The notes beneath the pieces are model-generated. The model worked only from the letters and a program-made list of their open reading frames with translations. It searched no databases and had not been told where the DNA came from. Positions 1 through 11,037 of a stretch of DNA of 64,000 nucleotides are shown here, piece after piece (the first letter of the stretch is position 1; every line of letters starts with the position of its first letter). Source of the stretch: Pseudopyrenochaeta lycopersici (taxonomy: Eukaryota; Ascomycota; Dothideomycetes; Pleosporales; Pseudopyrenochaetaceae); contig NHZP01000018.1 in the NCBI GenBank assembly GCA_003313425.1, positions 310,001 through 374,000 of the forward strand, written 5' to 3'. The translations under genes were made by a program, and so were the position numbers.

Positions 1-2209
1 GCAAAACATGGAGAGCAGGATTGATCACCTTTGGGTTGACTTTCCTCACGTTCGCGCCCTTTGTGACTCAACACAGTACTACGCGATGTATGTCATCGTG
101 CTAGATTTGTTGTTGTATCATGAGCCTTTGGAAAAAACGCGCAACGAACGACTAGAAAAGATTATGCTTGCTTCTGACTTCACTGACCTTGCGGGTGCTC
201 CCAACTTGGTCATGGGCCTCCAGGAACGTATCCGCCAACTAGAGGAAATCAAAACTGTCTTCCAGATCAATGAGAAGTATCTCGATAAGCAAGGGTGGGA
301 AGATCGCGTGGAGGTGGAAAAGGACATAGCTGTGTATGAGGACGAGCTGTTCTTTGTCATGAAAGCCATCACTACTGCGCAGCGCAAACAAGACGATCGT
401 GCTCAAGCAAAACAGTCCACAGGCCTACTACGATGGTACATATCGGCCTCGGAGATTGTGTGGCATCTGCTTCGCGAGGGCCAGGAGTCACTCGCAGAGC
501 TCCAATTAAAAAATGTATTGTTCGATCGTACCGACCACAATGACGGCTCGAACTCCAACTCAATGGAGATCGAACAGATCCGAGGTCTAAACTTGCTACC
601 AAACGCACTATATCCTGAGATGATCTCACCCTATCTGGAGAACAATCGCGCTCTGCCTGAGAACGCGAAATGTCTCAAGGTACAATTCGTTATGCTAGAA
701 CCTATTGCAGGTATACCTGTCATGGAGCATTTTGAAGTCAACTTGTACCCGCTCAAAGTGCAGTTAGAATGGGAAATTGGCAAGAAGCTTCTGGAATATG
801 TCTTCCCCGCGATGAAGAATGCGGAGAATGGCGACTTTTCGCCCTTCTTGATCAAGCACACTCTACCAACCCAAGACGATGAAGAGGATGACGGTAGTGT
901 CGCGTCTGGAGCTACTACTAGTATGAGCGCTTCGCTGGCCACAGAGGACGGCGCTGTGGAGGCTCTAAAGCAACGTCTCACACCAACGCTACAGCTTCCA
1001 GACCCATCGCAGAAGTCTGAGAGTAAAAAGAAGGGAGCGGAAAAGAGGCCAAGCGCCCATTATTTCCGTTTCTTACGTGAGGGCCCATCTCGTAGCGGCA
1101 CCGAGCTCCGGCGGACTCTTCACCCACATTCTGCATTGGCAACTCCAAGCAACGCGTCTCCCTTCCCATCTAGGCCAGGCTCAATTCGATCCGGATCAAA
1201 CACTTCAAGCGTCGCAACGACCAACGATTCCGAGCGGACTGCGAAACGATTTACACTACACCGCTCAGGGACCGGGATGATTGAGAAGCGAGCGAGCAAG
1301 AAGGAGGCGAGAAGTGACGACCTCACGCAAATGATGAACCGTGCAAGCAATTATATGACGCTGGCATATGTCAAGATCCCCTCCATGGTTCTGTGTCTAT
1401 CATACAAGGGCAAAGGTCAACGCAACTTCGAAGACGTACACGATCTCGTTTTTAGGATGCCAACATTGGAGTATCGCAACAAAACATGGTCAAATCTTGA
1501 GCTTGCGCTCCAGCTCAAGAAAGACGTTATCCGCACCCTCATTTCACATGCTGGTGCAATTGTAGGAAACAAATTATCTCACCATCGACCGTCAAAACAT
1601 GCTCAATCCAGGCTTCGCCAAATTGCAAACAGCAGTGCTGTGCTCAATGCATCACCTGACCTTTCTGGTACAGACTCGAATAGTGTGCGGGATCACTCTC
1701 CCGGAGACTCCACCAACTCAGCCGATGACCGAATGCCTAGGCGCTCATTTACCTCCGGTCGGCAGGGAAGCATGTTCAGCACGGTCTCTGAAGAGTCCTC
1801 ACTCCACTCAACATCCCTATCCAATCCAGCACGCTCCACACATGGTAGCATTATGGGCGGTAACTGGCGTGACAACAACGGTCTAGGTCTCGGTGACGAT
1901 ATGGAAAATGGACGTGCGTTTGCAGACGAGCTTTCTAGAGTGGATAATACGGAGCCCGGGCACGCAAATCTTATTCATACCTTTAGTAAACATCTAACTC
2001 AGGTGGCGCCTTTTGCAGGGCATATTAGGGGTAGAGATCGTGCGGCAAGTGGTGGGAATAGTATGCGGGAGGGGAGCGTAGTTGGTGAGGAGGAGACTGA
2101 CGGGTAACTGATCTCTGTGCATAGTTCTAAGTCACACATACTAACTTTACACAGCCCCAAGAAGAAGGCGAAAGCGCTTGGAAAGAAGCTACTTGGACGC
2201 AGCAATTAA
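1..2209 (+). CDS. FMP27/BLTP2-family bridge-like lipid-transfer protein, C-terminal part (partial)
   Basis: The reading frame is open to the left edge, so only the 3' end of a very long gene is present. Exons are <1..2103 and 2155..2209. The last intron (2104..2154) has a GTAACT donor, a CTAAC branch and an ACAG acceptor, and splicing replaces an immediate stop with a lysine-rich tail ending LLGRSN. Recognisable blocks are MEHFEVNLYPLKVQLEWEIG near codon 240 and VFRMPTLEYRNKTWSNLELA near codon 480, typical of the C-terminal region of fungal FMP27 and its animal and plant relatives (BLTP2, Hobbit, SABRE). These are rod-shaped proteins at membrane contact sites thought to move lipids. The stretch between the blocks is Ser/Thr-rich low complexity, usual for the fungal orthologues. 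The family call is firm; the function is known only from the family. Confidence 0.85.
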
Positions 2210-3052
2210 CCGTTCCAGCCCTCTTATCTTGGCCATTCCATCGCCGTTCGTTGGACCTGCGCAGTTCTCTCACATCGCTGTTGTATGGCAGCATTTCCGG
2301 GCGTTGACCTGATGGACTGTCTTTCGTTTGTATATACCTATCCCTACCTAGGGCGTAGTTTGCTTTGTACCATAACATGGAGGCATTTGTCAGCGAATTG
2401 TGCGAGGTTGCTCGCATATCTGCGGTGTTGGGTTGATAATGTTTACTTACACTATGTTTCGGACTGTCACGTTAGTGCACTCCGTAGTTCACTATCATTA
2501 CTGTCTCTGAGTGGTGTGCTGCCAAAGTGAAATATCAAACCCAAATCGCCTTTCTTCTCGCAGTTATGTTCAGGGTAGCATTTGGTTGTGCTAAGTTTGC
2601 GACTGCACCAAATGTCATTGAGTGGCGGTTTGCCGCATGTAAAATGTTCAGTCCAATGCGTGACGATGCGATTCATCTCAAATCAGACTGCCGCTACGAC
2701 ATATTTACCATCCTGATTCAGATAGACTCATTCCGTTACACATGTTCTGTGATGAATGTGTATTTGGACAGGATCTAGAGGGACTGATCCCGTCACTGAT
2801 ACCGTGTAGTGTGTGGTGAAAATACTGTTATGGCCGTCCTTCAGGGGGCCAGGAGGCGCAAGTGAGGATAGAAGACTCCACAAAGCCCATTCTTATGCTA
2901 AGGTCTTTCAAGGAGAGTTATATTTATCAGGATTAAAACTGGCGCAAAAATTTCATCCTAAGCAGTACAGAAAAGCAACAGCAGCAGTCCAGTTCTAATT
3001 GCCAGTTTCGATATCGCTGTCAAAGGGACTACGTGGTCAGAAACAGGTCTCA
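2210..3052. other. Intergenic, no gene seen
   Basis: This is the space between the convergent ends of the FMP27-like gene and the exonuclease. Short open frames occur, but none has a recognisable domain, a plausible splice partner or a signal peptide. Confidence 0.6.
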
Positions 3053-3803
3053 TTATCCCCAAGGTGCGAGTCTTTTCTTTTCTGAATGGTGTTGATACTG
3101 AGGGCTTTGCGATTCCTGGACTCGCTTTGCTGTCTCATCAATGACTTTTCTCTTCCAGGTGCTATCAAGCCGCCCCCAATATAGATTGCGTAGCATTGGG
3201 AGAAACTGGACGTCGATAACAGTACCGCTCAACAGCCGGATTGAGTGGTCGTTCGTTGAAGACATCGTAAGATCCACCCCGAACAGGATCAAAAAGCTGT
3301 AGGCCAATGTCTTTGGCGGCCTTCCAGGTTTGTTTTTCAACCATGGAAATGGGCGCATCCTGTTTGATACACCGATCTAGCCCGGTGACGAAGCTGCGTC
3401 GAAACGCTGGACGCCCAGCATTTTCCATGAGCTGTACGTCCTCCACACCCAGAAGTCGCACGCCGAAGTGGTGGTGCAGAGCGTCAGAGTCGTTGCGGAC
3501 ATCGAAGAAAACCTTGGTAATATCTGGGGACTCGAGAACAGACTTCAAGGTCGTTCCGTCAGCTGCAGCTGTGTTGAATGCGGTGGCCCGGAGCGTGTGC
3601 ACATCCACGAGGTAAACACAATGTTGTGGCTGCACAAAGAGAGTGATTATAGAGATGCTTCCATGACGCGAGAGCTTTACCCCTTCCAAGTCGATGTAAA
3701 GACAAGGAAGGTCTTTCGGGAGGGTCTGGAGTACGTTGATAAGGTCGAGGACGCTTGACTCGGTATCCACAAGCTTATGGGTGATGGCGGCATTTGCGGT
3801 CAT
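3053..3803 (-). pseudogene. 3'-5' exonuclease domain protein (DEDDy, EXD1-like), frameshifted
   Basis: The start is the ATG at 3803. The first 212 codons show the RNase H-like exonuclease fold: IDLEG (D38, E40) is motif I and FFDVRNDSDALHHHFGV is motif II. The frame then runs NPAVERYC into a nonsense tail and stops at 3165. In the next frame, starting at about 3217, the expected continuation appears (DVQFLPMLRNLYWGRL, then ETAKRV and LAPW) and stops at 3053. Motif III of this family is Tyr-x3-Asp; the tyrosine is in one frame and the aspartate in the other, so about two bases are missing near 3217-3221. No GT-AG pair can explain this, because conserved sequence abuts on both sides. It is either a pseudogene or an assembly error; relatives are predicted exoribonucleases of unknown substrate. 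Confidence 0.75.
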
Positions 3804-4854
3804 GATTAGATTATAGAGATTATGAAATGATGGGTGAGTTTTCCTAAATCAGAGCTTTGACAAGCCGTAGAGCCTTCTGTTACTTATAGAACTTCTAGTT
3901 TGTACTATGTGAAAATGGCCGGTGGAATATTTCCGTTCTGCGAGGGGTACTTGTTTACATTGATCGTAAATGTATTTACTTATGAATTCCTTGTATATTT
4001 CAAGATACTGTATGCAGTGTATTGCTGAGTTTTGTGAAGCAATGACGATATGATATCTAGGAATGCCAGTTTCATTCCAGTTGCCGACGGTCTGTGTAGC
4101 TTGTACAACGATACACGGAATGAGTTTAGCACGTTGACCGGATCACCAAGTAAAATTTTACTCTACAAACTTCCTATCCATCCCAATGTATGCAGGGATA
4201 CCAATTCAAGTATCTGTGTTATTCTGGGTGTTCTGAAATGATCTTGGACTTCGAGTAAACTATTTTGGCATAGGGGCAATGTCATCCGCGTACAAGCTTC
4301 CTTTAGATTTTCTTGTAATCGGATATGCTCAGTAGTACGCACTTTCTAAGTTCCTTGTGTTCCAAATTTAGTTTGCCAGCATTAGTCATTTGCACGGCTT
4401 CATTGTTGCCGAATCTCGAAGCTTCCATGACTCGAGAAGTTACCCGGCCAATATATGTGTGGATTGAGGACGTCAATTGCAAATCTGGAATGTATCATTT
4501 TCAAGTACGACAGTCTTGCCTTCCGAATCCAGATCTGTAAACAAGCTGAGCCAGTTGAGAAACGCGATAACGGGATGTTAAATATTCGATGTCGAATGCC
4601 TGCATCTCCTTAACTCGGATGTTCCAAGTTCATATTGGTCTCGCTTGCACGCATCATCATGGATAATTGTCTCACTGTAAGATATTCTCACAATGGAATC
4701 ACTAGAAAAGATTTCTCCCAGAACCTTCATTGATTTCAGAGTAACAGCAGCTACAATTCCTAATCATAACCCCCTTTCTATCAACCCTTCCCAGTCTTCC
4801 TACAATCAACTCTCACTTAATCGTTCGTTTCATATGGTATTGTGATTTTGTATC
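3804..4854. other. Intergenic, no gene seen
   Basis: AT-rich DNA between the broken exonuclease and the defensin-like gene. Only short frames without domains were found. Confidence 0.55.
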
Positions 4855-5160
4855 TCAGTTCTTCTTGCAGCAACACCTGCTTGCCCCGAGATAGCAGCTC
4901 TCCATGACAAGGAACCCGCCCTTGCCCGAGCAGTACCACTCGCACTTCTTGGCCCAATCAAATCTACATCCAGAGCGGGCCCCAGGGCAAGCCTACACAT
5001 TGTTAGATCTATGGGACTGATATTGAGATTGATTACTTGCCCTAGGGAGGAGTCCGGAGGCTTCAGCTTCGCGAGCTTCGAATCCAGAGATGGTAGGAGT
5101 GCCGGCGACAGCAGTGGTGAAAACCGCAAGGACGGCGAGGAGGGCAGTGGAGGCCTTCAT
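4855..5160 (-). CDS. Defensin-like (CS-alpha-beta type) cysteine-rich secreted peptide
   Basis: Two exons, 5041..5160 and 4855..4992, encode 85 residues. Exon 1 gives a signal peptide (MKASTALLAVLAVFTTAVAG) and a short acidic propeptide with EAREAEA, ending LLPR. The 48-bp intron has the classic GC-AG donor AG|GCAAGT with a CTAAC branch, phase 0; reading straight through hits a stop. Exon 2 encodes 45 residues with eight cysteines spaced C-x6-C-x7-C-x3-C-x11-C-x6-C-C-C. The Cx3C and terminal CxC fit the cysteine-stabilised alpha-beta fold of defensins, with a Gly-Gly before the fifth cysteine as in fungal defensins. Processing at Pro-Arg and at the EAEA dipeptides would release the mature peptide. 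It could be an antimicrobial peptide or an effector. The splice model is well supported; the fold is inferred from spacing only. Confidence 0.72.
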
Positions 5161-5287
5161 TTTGGTAATAGGTTTTCTGATTAAGCAACTTGATAAATGC
5201 TGAGTAGTTGGAATGAAAGTCTGATGTTGGTGAAAGGCTGTTCGATCGGATGTTCGATGGTCCTGTAAGAAGTGCAAGTCAAGAGCC

Positions 5288-5294
5288 CTTTATA
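5288..5294 (-). promoter_or_regulatory. TATA box of the defensin-like gene
   Basis: TATAAAG on the minus strand, about 128 bases upstream of the defensin-like start codon. Seen in sequence; use as a TATA element is inferred from spacing. Confidence 0.4.
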
Positions 5295-6408
5295 CTTCTC
5301 AAAGCAACCCAGAATAGATGCTGGCATTTAGAAAACGCTGAATGCGATGGTTGCTACGTTGGTCCACGATTTTAGATGATAGGAACAGTATGTGATAGAG
5401 TACGACACGAGGCAAATGGGTCATTGGCAGAATCTCGCCTCTATCTCAAGGCTCGAAATAGCTCCTCTGGTCTTCAACAGGTCTCAAGTTACAGCTCGAT
5501 TGGTGAATTGATTGGGGCGTGAGACCATGTTGTAGTGCCGCGCGTATGTACGTGGACGGGTTTATTTGTTGCACCAGTTCAGCCATTTACTGTGAGATGA
5601 GATCATATTGCGAAGACAAACTTGAACAATGATACTATCCTTTCCTCTTTCGTGCTCTCTGTGCTTCTACCCAAGGATCATGTCCATCATGACATGTTGT
5701 ATGTTTATCTTGATCTCCACGGGGATGTTTAAGCTGAACTTGGAATGTAAATCGTATGACCAAGTGGTTACTCCAAATGAACAGTCTTCTCGTAATCAAC
5801 GGCACCAAGTTTCCAAGAGCTGTTACCATAGGCATCAAGAATGGTGGACCATCAATAGTCATTCGCTTGTTGAGACAAGAGAGAGTTGGCTCCGCCAATA
5901 ACGCAGGGTGCATCTCGGCAAGCATCATTGCAGCCCAAGCCAAGTATTTGAAGAATAAGCGATGTTCCGTATGACCCGCGTCGGGGTCTTCTCAATCCCA
6001 CATGAAACGTGAGGCTGCATGCTCGTATTCCCATGGGGGCGAGGAAGAGGCCATTCCACCAGCCAAAGCTTGAGAAGCTTAGCGAAAGCTTATGTTAGAG
6101 TCCCAGACAAGCCACAATCCAAGACTATTCCTAGGGAACGTTGTGGATGATACTCTTCCGTTCTTAGTTTCCTGCTCTGGGAGCATATTGTTCAACAGAT
6201 ATATCGAGTGACCGCGCATCAATGTTGGCAGCACCTCAACACATTCTGAATTTCGCTCTCTGCTGCCGAAGGGAGGCTGCAACACTATCATCCCTTCTAG
6301 CTAAAAACGCGTGTCTCCATTGAAGCTTTTTAGTTTCAACAATTAGTGCATACGTCTCTACCGGCACCCTCAACCATTGGCCTGAACCCTCGCGGGGGCC
6401 CTGTATAA
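5295..6408. other. Intergenic, no gene seen
   Basis: Several frames of 60-100 codons overlap around 5630-6030 on both strands. None has a signal peptide, a domain or credible splice sites. A short cysteine-containing frame on the minus strand near 5930 could not be joined to any start exon. Confidence 0.5.
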
Positions 6409-6789
6409 CAAGGAGTGGCTGGCTTATATACTTGTACTCAGTCAATAAGCGGAAGTTCATACAGCTGCGCACCTACAGGTGTAGAACTGCAATGTGTCAA
6501 CGCGATGAAGCAAGGGTGTAAGCACTTTAAAATAAAACGCCTTTATATAGACAGCAGTAGTTCTGATAAAAAAATAGATGATATGGAGTTCAACGGGCAA
6601 ACTATGCAATGCGATGGAGATACGAATAGCTACCCTTACAACGTATGCACTTGTACCATCGATTATTTGCACTGCGACTCAAAACCCAGTTCGACACCAT
6701 CGCAAAGTGCGAGTTATAAGCTACAACCACACAGTTCGTTGGGGTATTTGCTCTTAATGTCGTTCACTCTTGCTGTATTTAGATTCTAA
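6409..6789 (+). CDS. Tentative cysteine-rich, GPI-anchor-like protein fragment
   Basis: An open frame of about 125 codons follows a stop at 6406 and has no ATG before its conserved-looking part. It contains eight cysteines (in YTCTQ, YSCAPTG, LQCVNAM, QGCKHF, MQCDGD, VCTCTI, LHCDSK) and then a Ser/Thr/Pro-rich stretch. It ends in a hydrophobic tail (LGYLLLMSFTLAVFRF), the pattern of a GPI-anchoring signal. A secreted GPI protein should have a signal peptide, so an upstream exon is expected; I could not find a convincing one in 6100-6408. The gene may be decayed. No family recognised. Confidence 0.35.
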   Translation, partial: QGVAGLYTCTQSISGSSYSCAPTGVELQCVNAMKQGCKHFKIKRLYIDSSSSDKKIDDMEFNGQTMQCDGDTNSYPYNVCTCTIDYLHCDSKPSSTPSQSASYKLQPHSSLGYLLLMSFTLAVFRF

Positions 6790-7982
6790 GTGACCTTCGA
6801 GACTGAATTCCCCAAGTCGCTGAGTATTTTGCTTTTACTAAGTACCTCCAAGCCTCAAGTAATTAGTTGCACAAGAAATATACTCCATTAGAGCATATTG
6901 CATTTAGATATTACGGGTATTCTTGCCTAAAATACTATACAAAACTTTTGAATTCTGTCCAGCTATTAGTGAGACTGTGTACCTGCGTCTTCCGTCCTTG
7001 AATAAAACACTGTTCTGTATAACTTTGCACTGTATTTTGTTTTAAAAAGCAACTCACATATCTCTATTGCATGGTTAGCCAAGCCAACATCGCTATTCTC
7101 AGCTTCAGCGGAGAACTCTTTCTTATCATGTCTGCCAAGGGTCCGAACGACCGCGCTACCAAACTTGATCGCATTCTCCCTCGCCTGGTTATCATTCCTA
7201 GCACCAATTTTATGTTATATGCAGGTTCGCCTGGCCCTGCATGTAGAAGGCTAGAGCGTATGTATCATAGTGAAAGAGACGATTTCGCGTGCAGAATTGC
7301 AATATTAGGAGCCAAGTTGATGATTTGTCGCTCTTTCTTGATGTAAGACTTAACAAAAATCATCTACACCACCTATGGTTATATTTGATGTCCCATTGCA
7401 CCATATATTCCGCAAAGTGTTTGGATAGGAGGATATTTTTCAGGGGCCAATATCATTATCTTAGAGTCATCCCAGCATTGTAAAGTTGATCATTATGGTT
7501 CGTTGGCCCAACGATTCAAAGAGCATACGTCATTGCTGGAAGGCGTCGTTTGAAAAATTGCATTACTATTATCATCCCAATCGATCTGAATAAGATTGAG
7601 TTATCGATCAGATTGCAATATTGCCGTCCGCTGTTGTCGCATTCATAAAGAAAGCAGGAGCCAATGCTGAGTTGTTAATAAAAGACCGAAGATCTGCCGC
7701 AGCCAAGACACCTAGCGTTGAGATAATCCGTCGCCATACTCTTCCGTTTCACGATGCGCCTGCCTTGATCGTCTTCTTCTCCCTTTGTTGTAATTCTTTA
7801 CTTGTCAGGAATGCTTACATAGTTTGACTAGATCTTGATGATAGCGCTGCCAGGACTCTACACTCTCTATCTCACCGCTCATCTTCGGTAGAAACAGCTT
7901 GCAAACAGATATCATCTTATTAGACCTAAGAACGTCTGTTTGACAGGGAAGCTTCAGGTTCATCATCGCCGCAATCTTTATT
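6790..7982. other. Intergenic AT-rich stretch
   Basis: AT-rich sequence with no supported gene. It includes the promoter of the downstream P450 gene. Confidence 0.5.
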
Positions 7983-9735
7983 ATGGCATTCTTGATATTG
8001 GTGTTTGGCCTCATCATTCTCCCATTTTTAACCTACTATATATCGACAGTGTCATTTTACCGAAAAGCAAACAGCAAAAGCCTTGGGAAAACACCTCCAA
8101 CAATTCCCTACTTCATACCAGGAGTTTTCCACGCATTTACCGTAGCATATGAGGGGCCACAGAAGTACTTTGCAACACTGATGTATGTAGCATTACCTGC
8201 TCAAGTGGTTTGCTACTCGCTGACCAATAGAAGAGAACAATACGGAAGCTTTGCCCCATTTGTTTTCAAAGCGGGACTACGACCTTTCGTTGTCCTTCGA
8301 GAGCCGAAACATCTGAACAAGATCCTCCAGGCCTCAACACAATTTACCTTAGATGCCTCAAACGTGGAGGTGGCCGAGAAGATTCTGGGCTCTCCCAAAA
8401 GTCTCTTGTCTTTCTACACAGGAGAACGTGGTAACGAGGCAGGAAAGAGGGCAATGACATATGCACACGTAACTCTACCACAAAAACATCTCACAGGGAC
8501 ATCACTTGCAGCTATCAACGACACCTACATCTCCCTTCTTTCATCTAACCTTAACGATAAGATGTTTCAAGTTGGCTCGTGGACACAGATTGAGGATTTT
8601 CTGTCCTTCTTCCAGCAAGTCATCACACGATGCTCCATGACAACACTCTTCGGGTCAGCAATCTTCAAGCAGTATCCTAGTGTTGTCAAAGACTATCAGA
8701 AATTTTCCGATACAGTTGACAGCTTCACGCCTGGCATGCCACGATTCATCATGCCAGCTGCATATGAAGGACCTCGCAACCAGTTGCTTCAAGGCATCGA
8801 AAAGTGGTTGAAAGTAAATCACAGCGGATCTGAGTTCGCAAAAATCGGCGATGAAGATCCGGTTTGGGATGAACACAAAGGCTCCAAATACGTTCAAGAG
8901 GGAGACGATTTGTTCGCAAAGATTGATGGCGTAGATATGAAAGACCGAGCAGCAGAGATATTGGGTGTTATGTTAGGGTACGTAAGATCTTCAAGGCCCT
9001 TGAGAAACGGTAGATCAAGGTAACACACGAAGGCTGACGTATATATTCAGATCAAACTCGAGCTGGCTCACGACCACGTTTTGGACGATCGTTGAGATCC
9101 TACGTAAACCGCACCTTCTCAAGCATCTCACCGCTGAGATCAACCAATTTCACTCATCACAATCGAATGAGTACGACATCGCAAGCATCTCAAATATCCC
9201 ATTGTTACAGTCTGTTCATGCTGAGATCAGGCGCTTGCGCGTGGCAACTGTTTTAACTCGCACGAATGTGGTCAACAATTTCCAACTTGACGAACAATGG
9301 ACACTCCCCAAGGGTACCACAGTGATGGGCTTCTCGCAAGATTTCTCTATGAACAAAGAGTTGTGGGCAAAAGCTCGACCTCGGACCGTTGAGAGAGCAC
9401 TTGAGAACTTTTGGGCGGAACGCTTTCTCATTCCTGATAGGGCAAAATCAAGCGCGAGAATTGACAAGCAGAGCCATGAGAAGATTGAAAGTGGAAAATT
9501 CAGCTTAGAAGGCCTCGAGTTGTTGGGTCTTGCCTTTGACCAAAATCCCTTGGGACACGAATACGCGGACGCTATGCAGGTTGCAACCTTGGCTGTTTTA
9601 CTCACCAAGTTCGAGCTTCAGCTATGTGATCCCGGAGCGGTCGACGCCGCGATGCCTCCTCCACGTGAAAGAGCGTACGGCACAGTAAAGCCGCTAGATA
9701 GTATCGCCGTGAGGATCAGAAAGCGCAAGGTTTGA
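7983..9735 (+). CDS. Cytochrome P450-like protein lacking the haem-ligand cysteine
   Basis: Exons 7983..8977 and 9051..9735 (73-bp intron, GTACGT/TTCAG, phase 2) encode 559 residues, normal length for a fungal P450. The N-terminus is a membrane anchor (residues 1-24). The I-helix region reads GSNSSWLTTTFW across the splice, the K-helix ExxR is AEIRR, and the PERF-region equivalent is ENFWAERFL, as in CYP7/CYP8-like fungal P450s. After KFSLEGLELLG, where relatives have FGGGxRxCPGRHFA, this protein has FDQNPLGHEYA. The loop is about two residues shorter and the invariant cysteine is a proline (P498). The following helix (ATLAVLLTKFELQLCDP) is well kept and the frame is intact. Without the thiolate ligand normal oxygenase chemistry is not expected, so it is a pseudoenzyme, a repurposed protein or an early pseudogene. 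Confidence 0.85.
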
Positions 9736-10268
9736 AGGCGCTTGACGACGAAACTTCTATAAACTGTTTGAAGGATAGCTAGCCTACGCCAGAGTGAACA
9801 AGGGCCTTCCTTCACTGCAAGATTACATGCCCCTCTGTACCACAACTTATCATCTGCTCTATTCTCTAGCCACATTCTTCCATCCTTATCTATATACCCA
9901 CTGAATCGCAATAACCACCGTGGCGATGGTGCCGAGCATGTTTTGTGCTTTCCGGGAGCTGCACGAGCTCACAGCTAGTGCTAGTCTTGCAGTCAATTTC
10001 ATTACAAGCTGCAGCGGTGGGCATTTTAAAATGGCCAAAACTGCCCACCGTGATAGCAATGAGGTGGTATTTGTGATGCAAAGTAGAATGTATCACATCC
10101 GAGAAAGCATGGCAGTGTGATTATTCGCAGTTTGAGAAAATGATTGAGCAATAGAATATCCAGAAATTTCCATTCAGACATGCCCTCATTTTCAAATATC
10201 TATCTAGACCCCAAACAAGATGTCATATTCATGCCTTCATCAAACGAATGTTGAGAATGCGTGCATCT
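9736..10268. other. Intergenic
   Basis: Spacer between the P450-like gene and a convergent cysteine-rich gene. A minus-strand frame near 9900-10030 has several cysteines but no signal peptide or start, so it is not called. Confidence 0.5.
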
Positions 10269-10675
10269 TTAGGTCTTCCACTCCCGATCACATGTGCACC
10301 CACATTCATTTCTACAGAACGAATCTTGTTTCGATACTTCGCAGTCGCATTCCCAGCGGCATTTAATTGCGTCGCTACGGCAGCTCTGCATACGCTTCAG
10401 CAAATCTCTCCGAACACTCATTGTCTGCTTACCCTTGTGCACGCGCGGATCTTATCCTTACAGCCCGTACACTTCGCCTGGAACATCATTTCAGAACTCT
10501 TATTGTCTTCCGTCTCGCTGCTTTTGTCTCTCTTCTTCGAGGCTGTGTTCGGTATTTTGTTGGGAATCAGATCCTGCCAGCTTGCTGCCAGAGCTGCAAT
10601 GATGACGATCAGGGTAAAGACGAGGAGGGTTGAAAGCTTTGTTTTGGGGGAGGGGCTTTGGGGGCGAATTTCCAT
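10269..10675 (-). CDS. Cysteine-rich small protein, paralogue B of an unrecognised family
   Basis: Exons 10433..10675 and 10269..10385 encode 119 residues. The ATG sits in a strong ACCATGG context and is followed by a hydrophobic segment (TLLVFTLIVIIAALAAS), a signal peptide or signal anchor, then a charged Lys/Glu/Ser linker. The cysteine region starts with C-TG-C-KDKIRA-C, is cut by a 47-bp phase-0 intron (GTAAGC donor, TGCAG acceptor), then continues SC and C-D-C-x8-C-RNE-C-GCT-C. Eight of its eleven cysteines match the neighbouring gene at 11038-11329 in spacing (Cx2Cx6C before the intron, CxCx8Cx3Cx3C after it). The intron is also in the same place: third cysteine, two residues, splice, Ser-Cys. 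I do not recognise the family. A secreted effector or antimicrobial peptide is a reasonable guess only. An acceptor nine bases earlier is also in frame. Confidence 0.62.
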
Positions 10676-11037
10676 GGTGAGGTTGCCGTAGATAAGGAAA
10701 TGCAAGTGATTGCGCTTGGGTGCCTGTACGAAAGAAGGATTGTGTGGGCAAATATGCAAGTGTGGAAGCAATCGAACATTGGGAAAACTGGTATGTGTTG
10801 ACTTGTCAAGGTGGCTAGCAAGAAGCTTACGCCATGTGCAAACACAGAAAGGTAAAGCGTGATGATTGGCAGGGACGATATCGTACAAGAGAAAGCAAAT
10901 GAAAAGGCAGCCAGTTAGAACTGCACGTAGCATTTCCCGTGTTTACCTCAGAACAAACAGTTACATGTCAATCATGACCTCGTGGCCTGATTAGGTGTTT
11001 GTTGCCAGTCCTGATCGACCAAGCCTATGAGATCTCC
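10676..11037. other. Spacer between the two cysteine-rich genes, with a signal-peptide-like frame
   Basis: On the minus strand an ATG at 10933 opens a hydrophobic stretch (MLRAVLTGCLFICFLLYDIV) followed by a CVCTW motif and a GTAAGC donor-like site, in frame with paralogue B. It could be an alternative first exon of B or the remnant of a third copy. No partner exon was convincing. Confidence 0.35.

Noticed and set aside
3165..3803. Complete 212-residue exonuclease
   Set aside because: The last 14 residues do not fit the family, and the expected catalytic end is in the adjacent frame, so it is treated as frameshifted.
5635..6034. Minus-strand frame with GCNDACRDAPC as a small secreted protein
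   Set aside because: No start exon, no signal peptide and no matching splice sites.
9890..10096. Cysteine-containing minus-strand frame as a third paralogue
   Set aside because: Cysteine spacing does not match the neighbouring family, and there is no signal peptide or ATG upstream.
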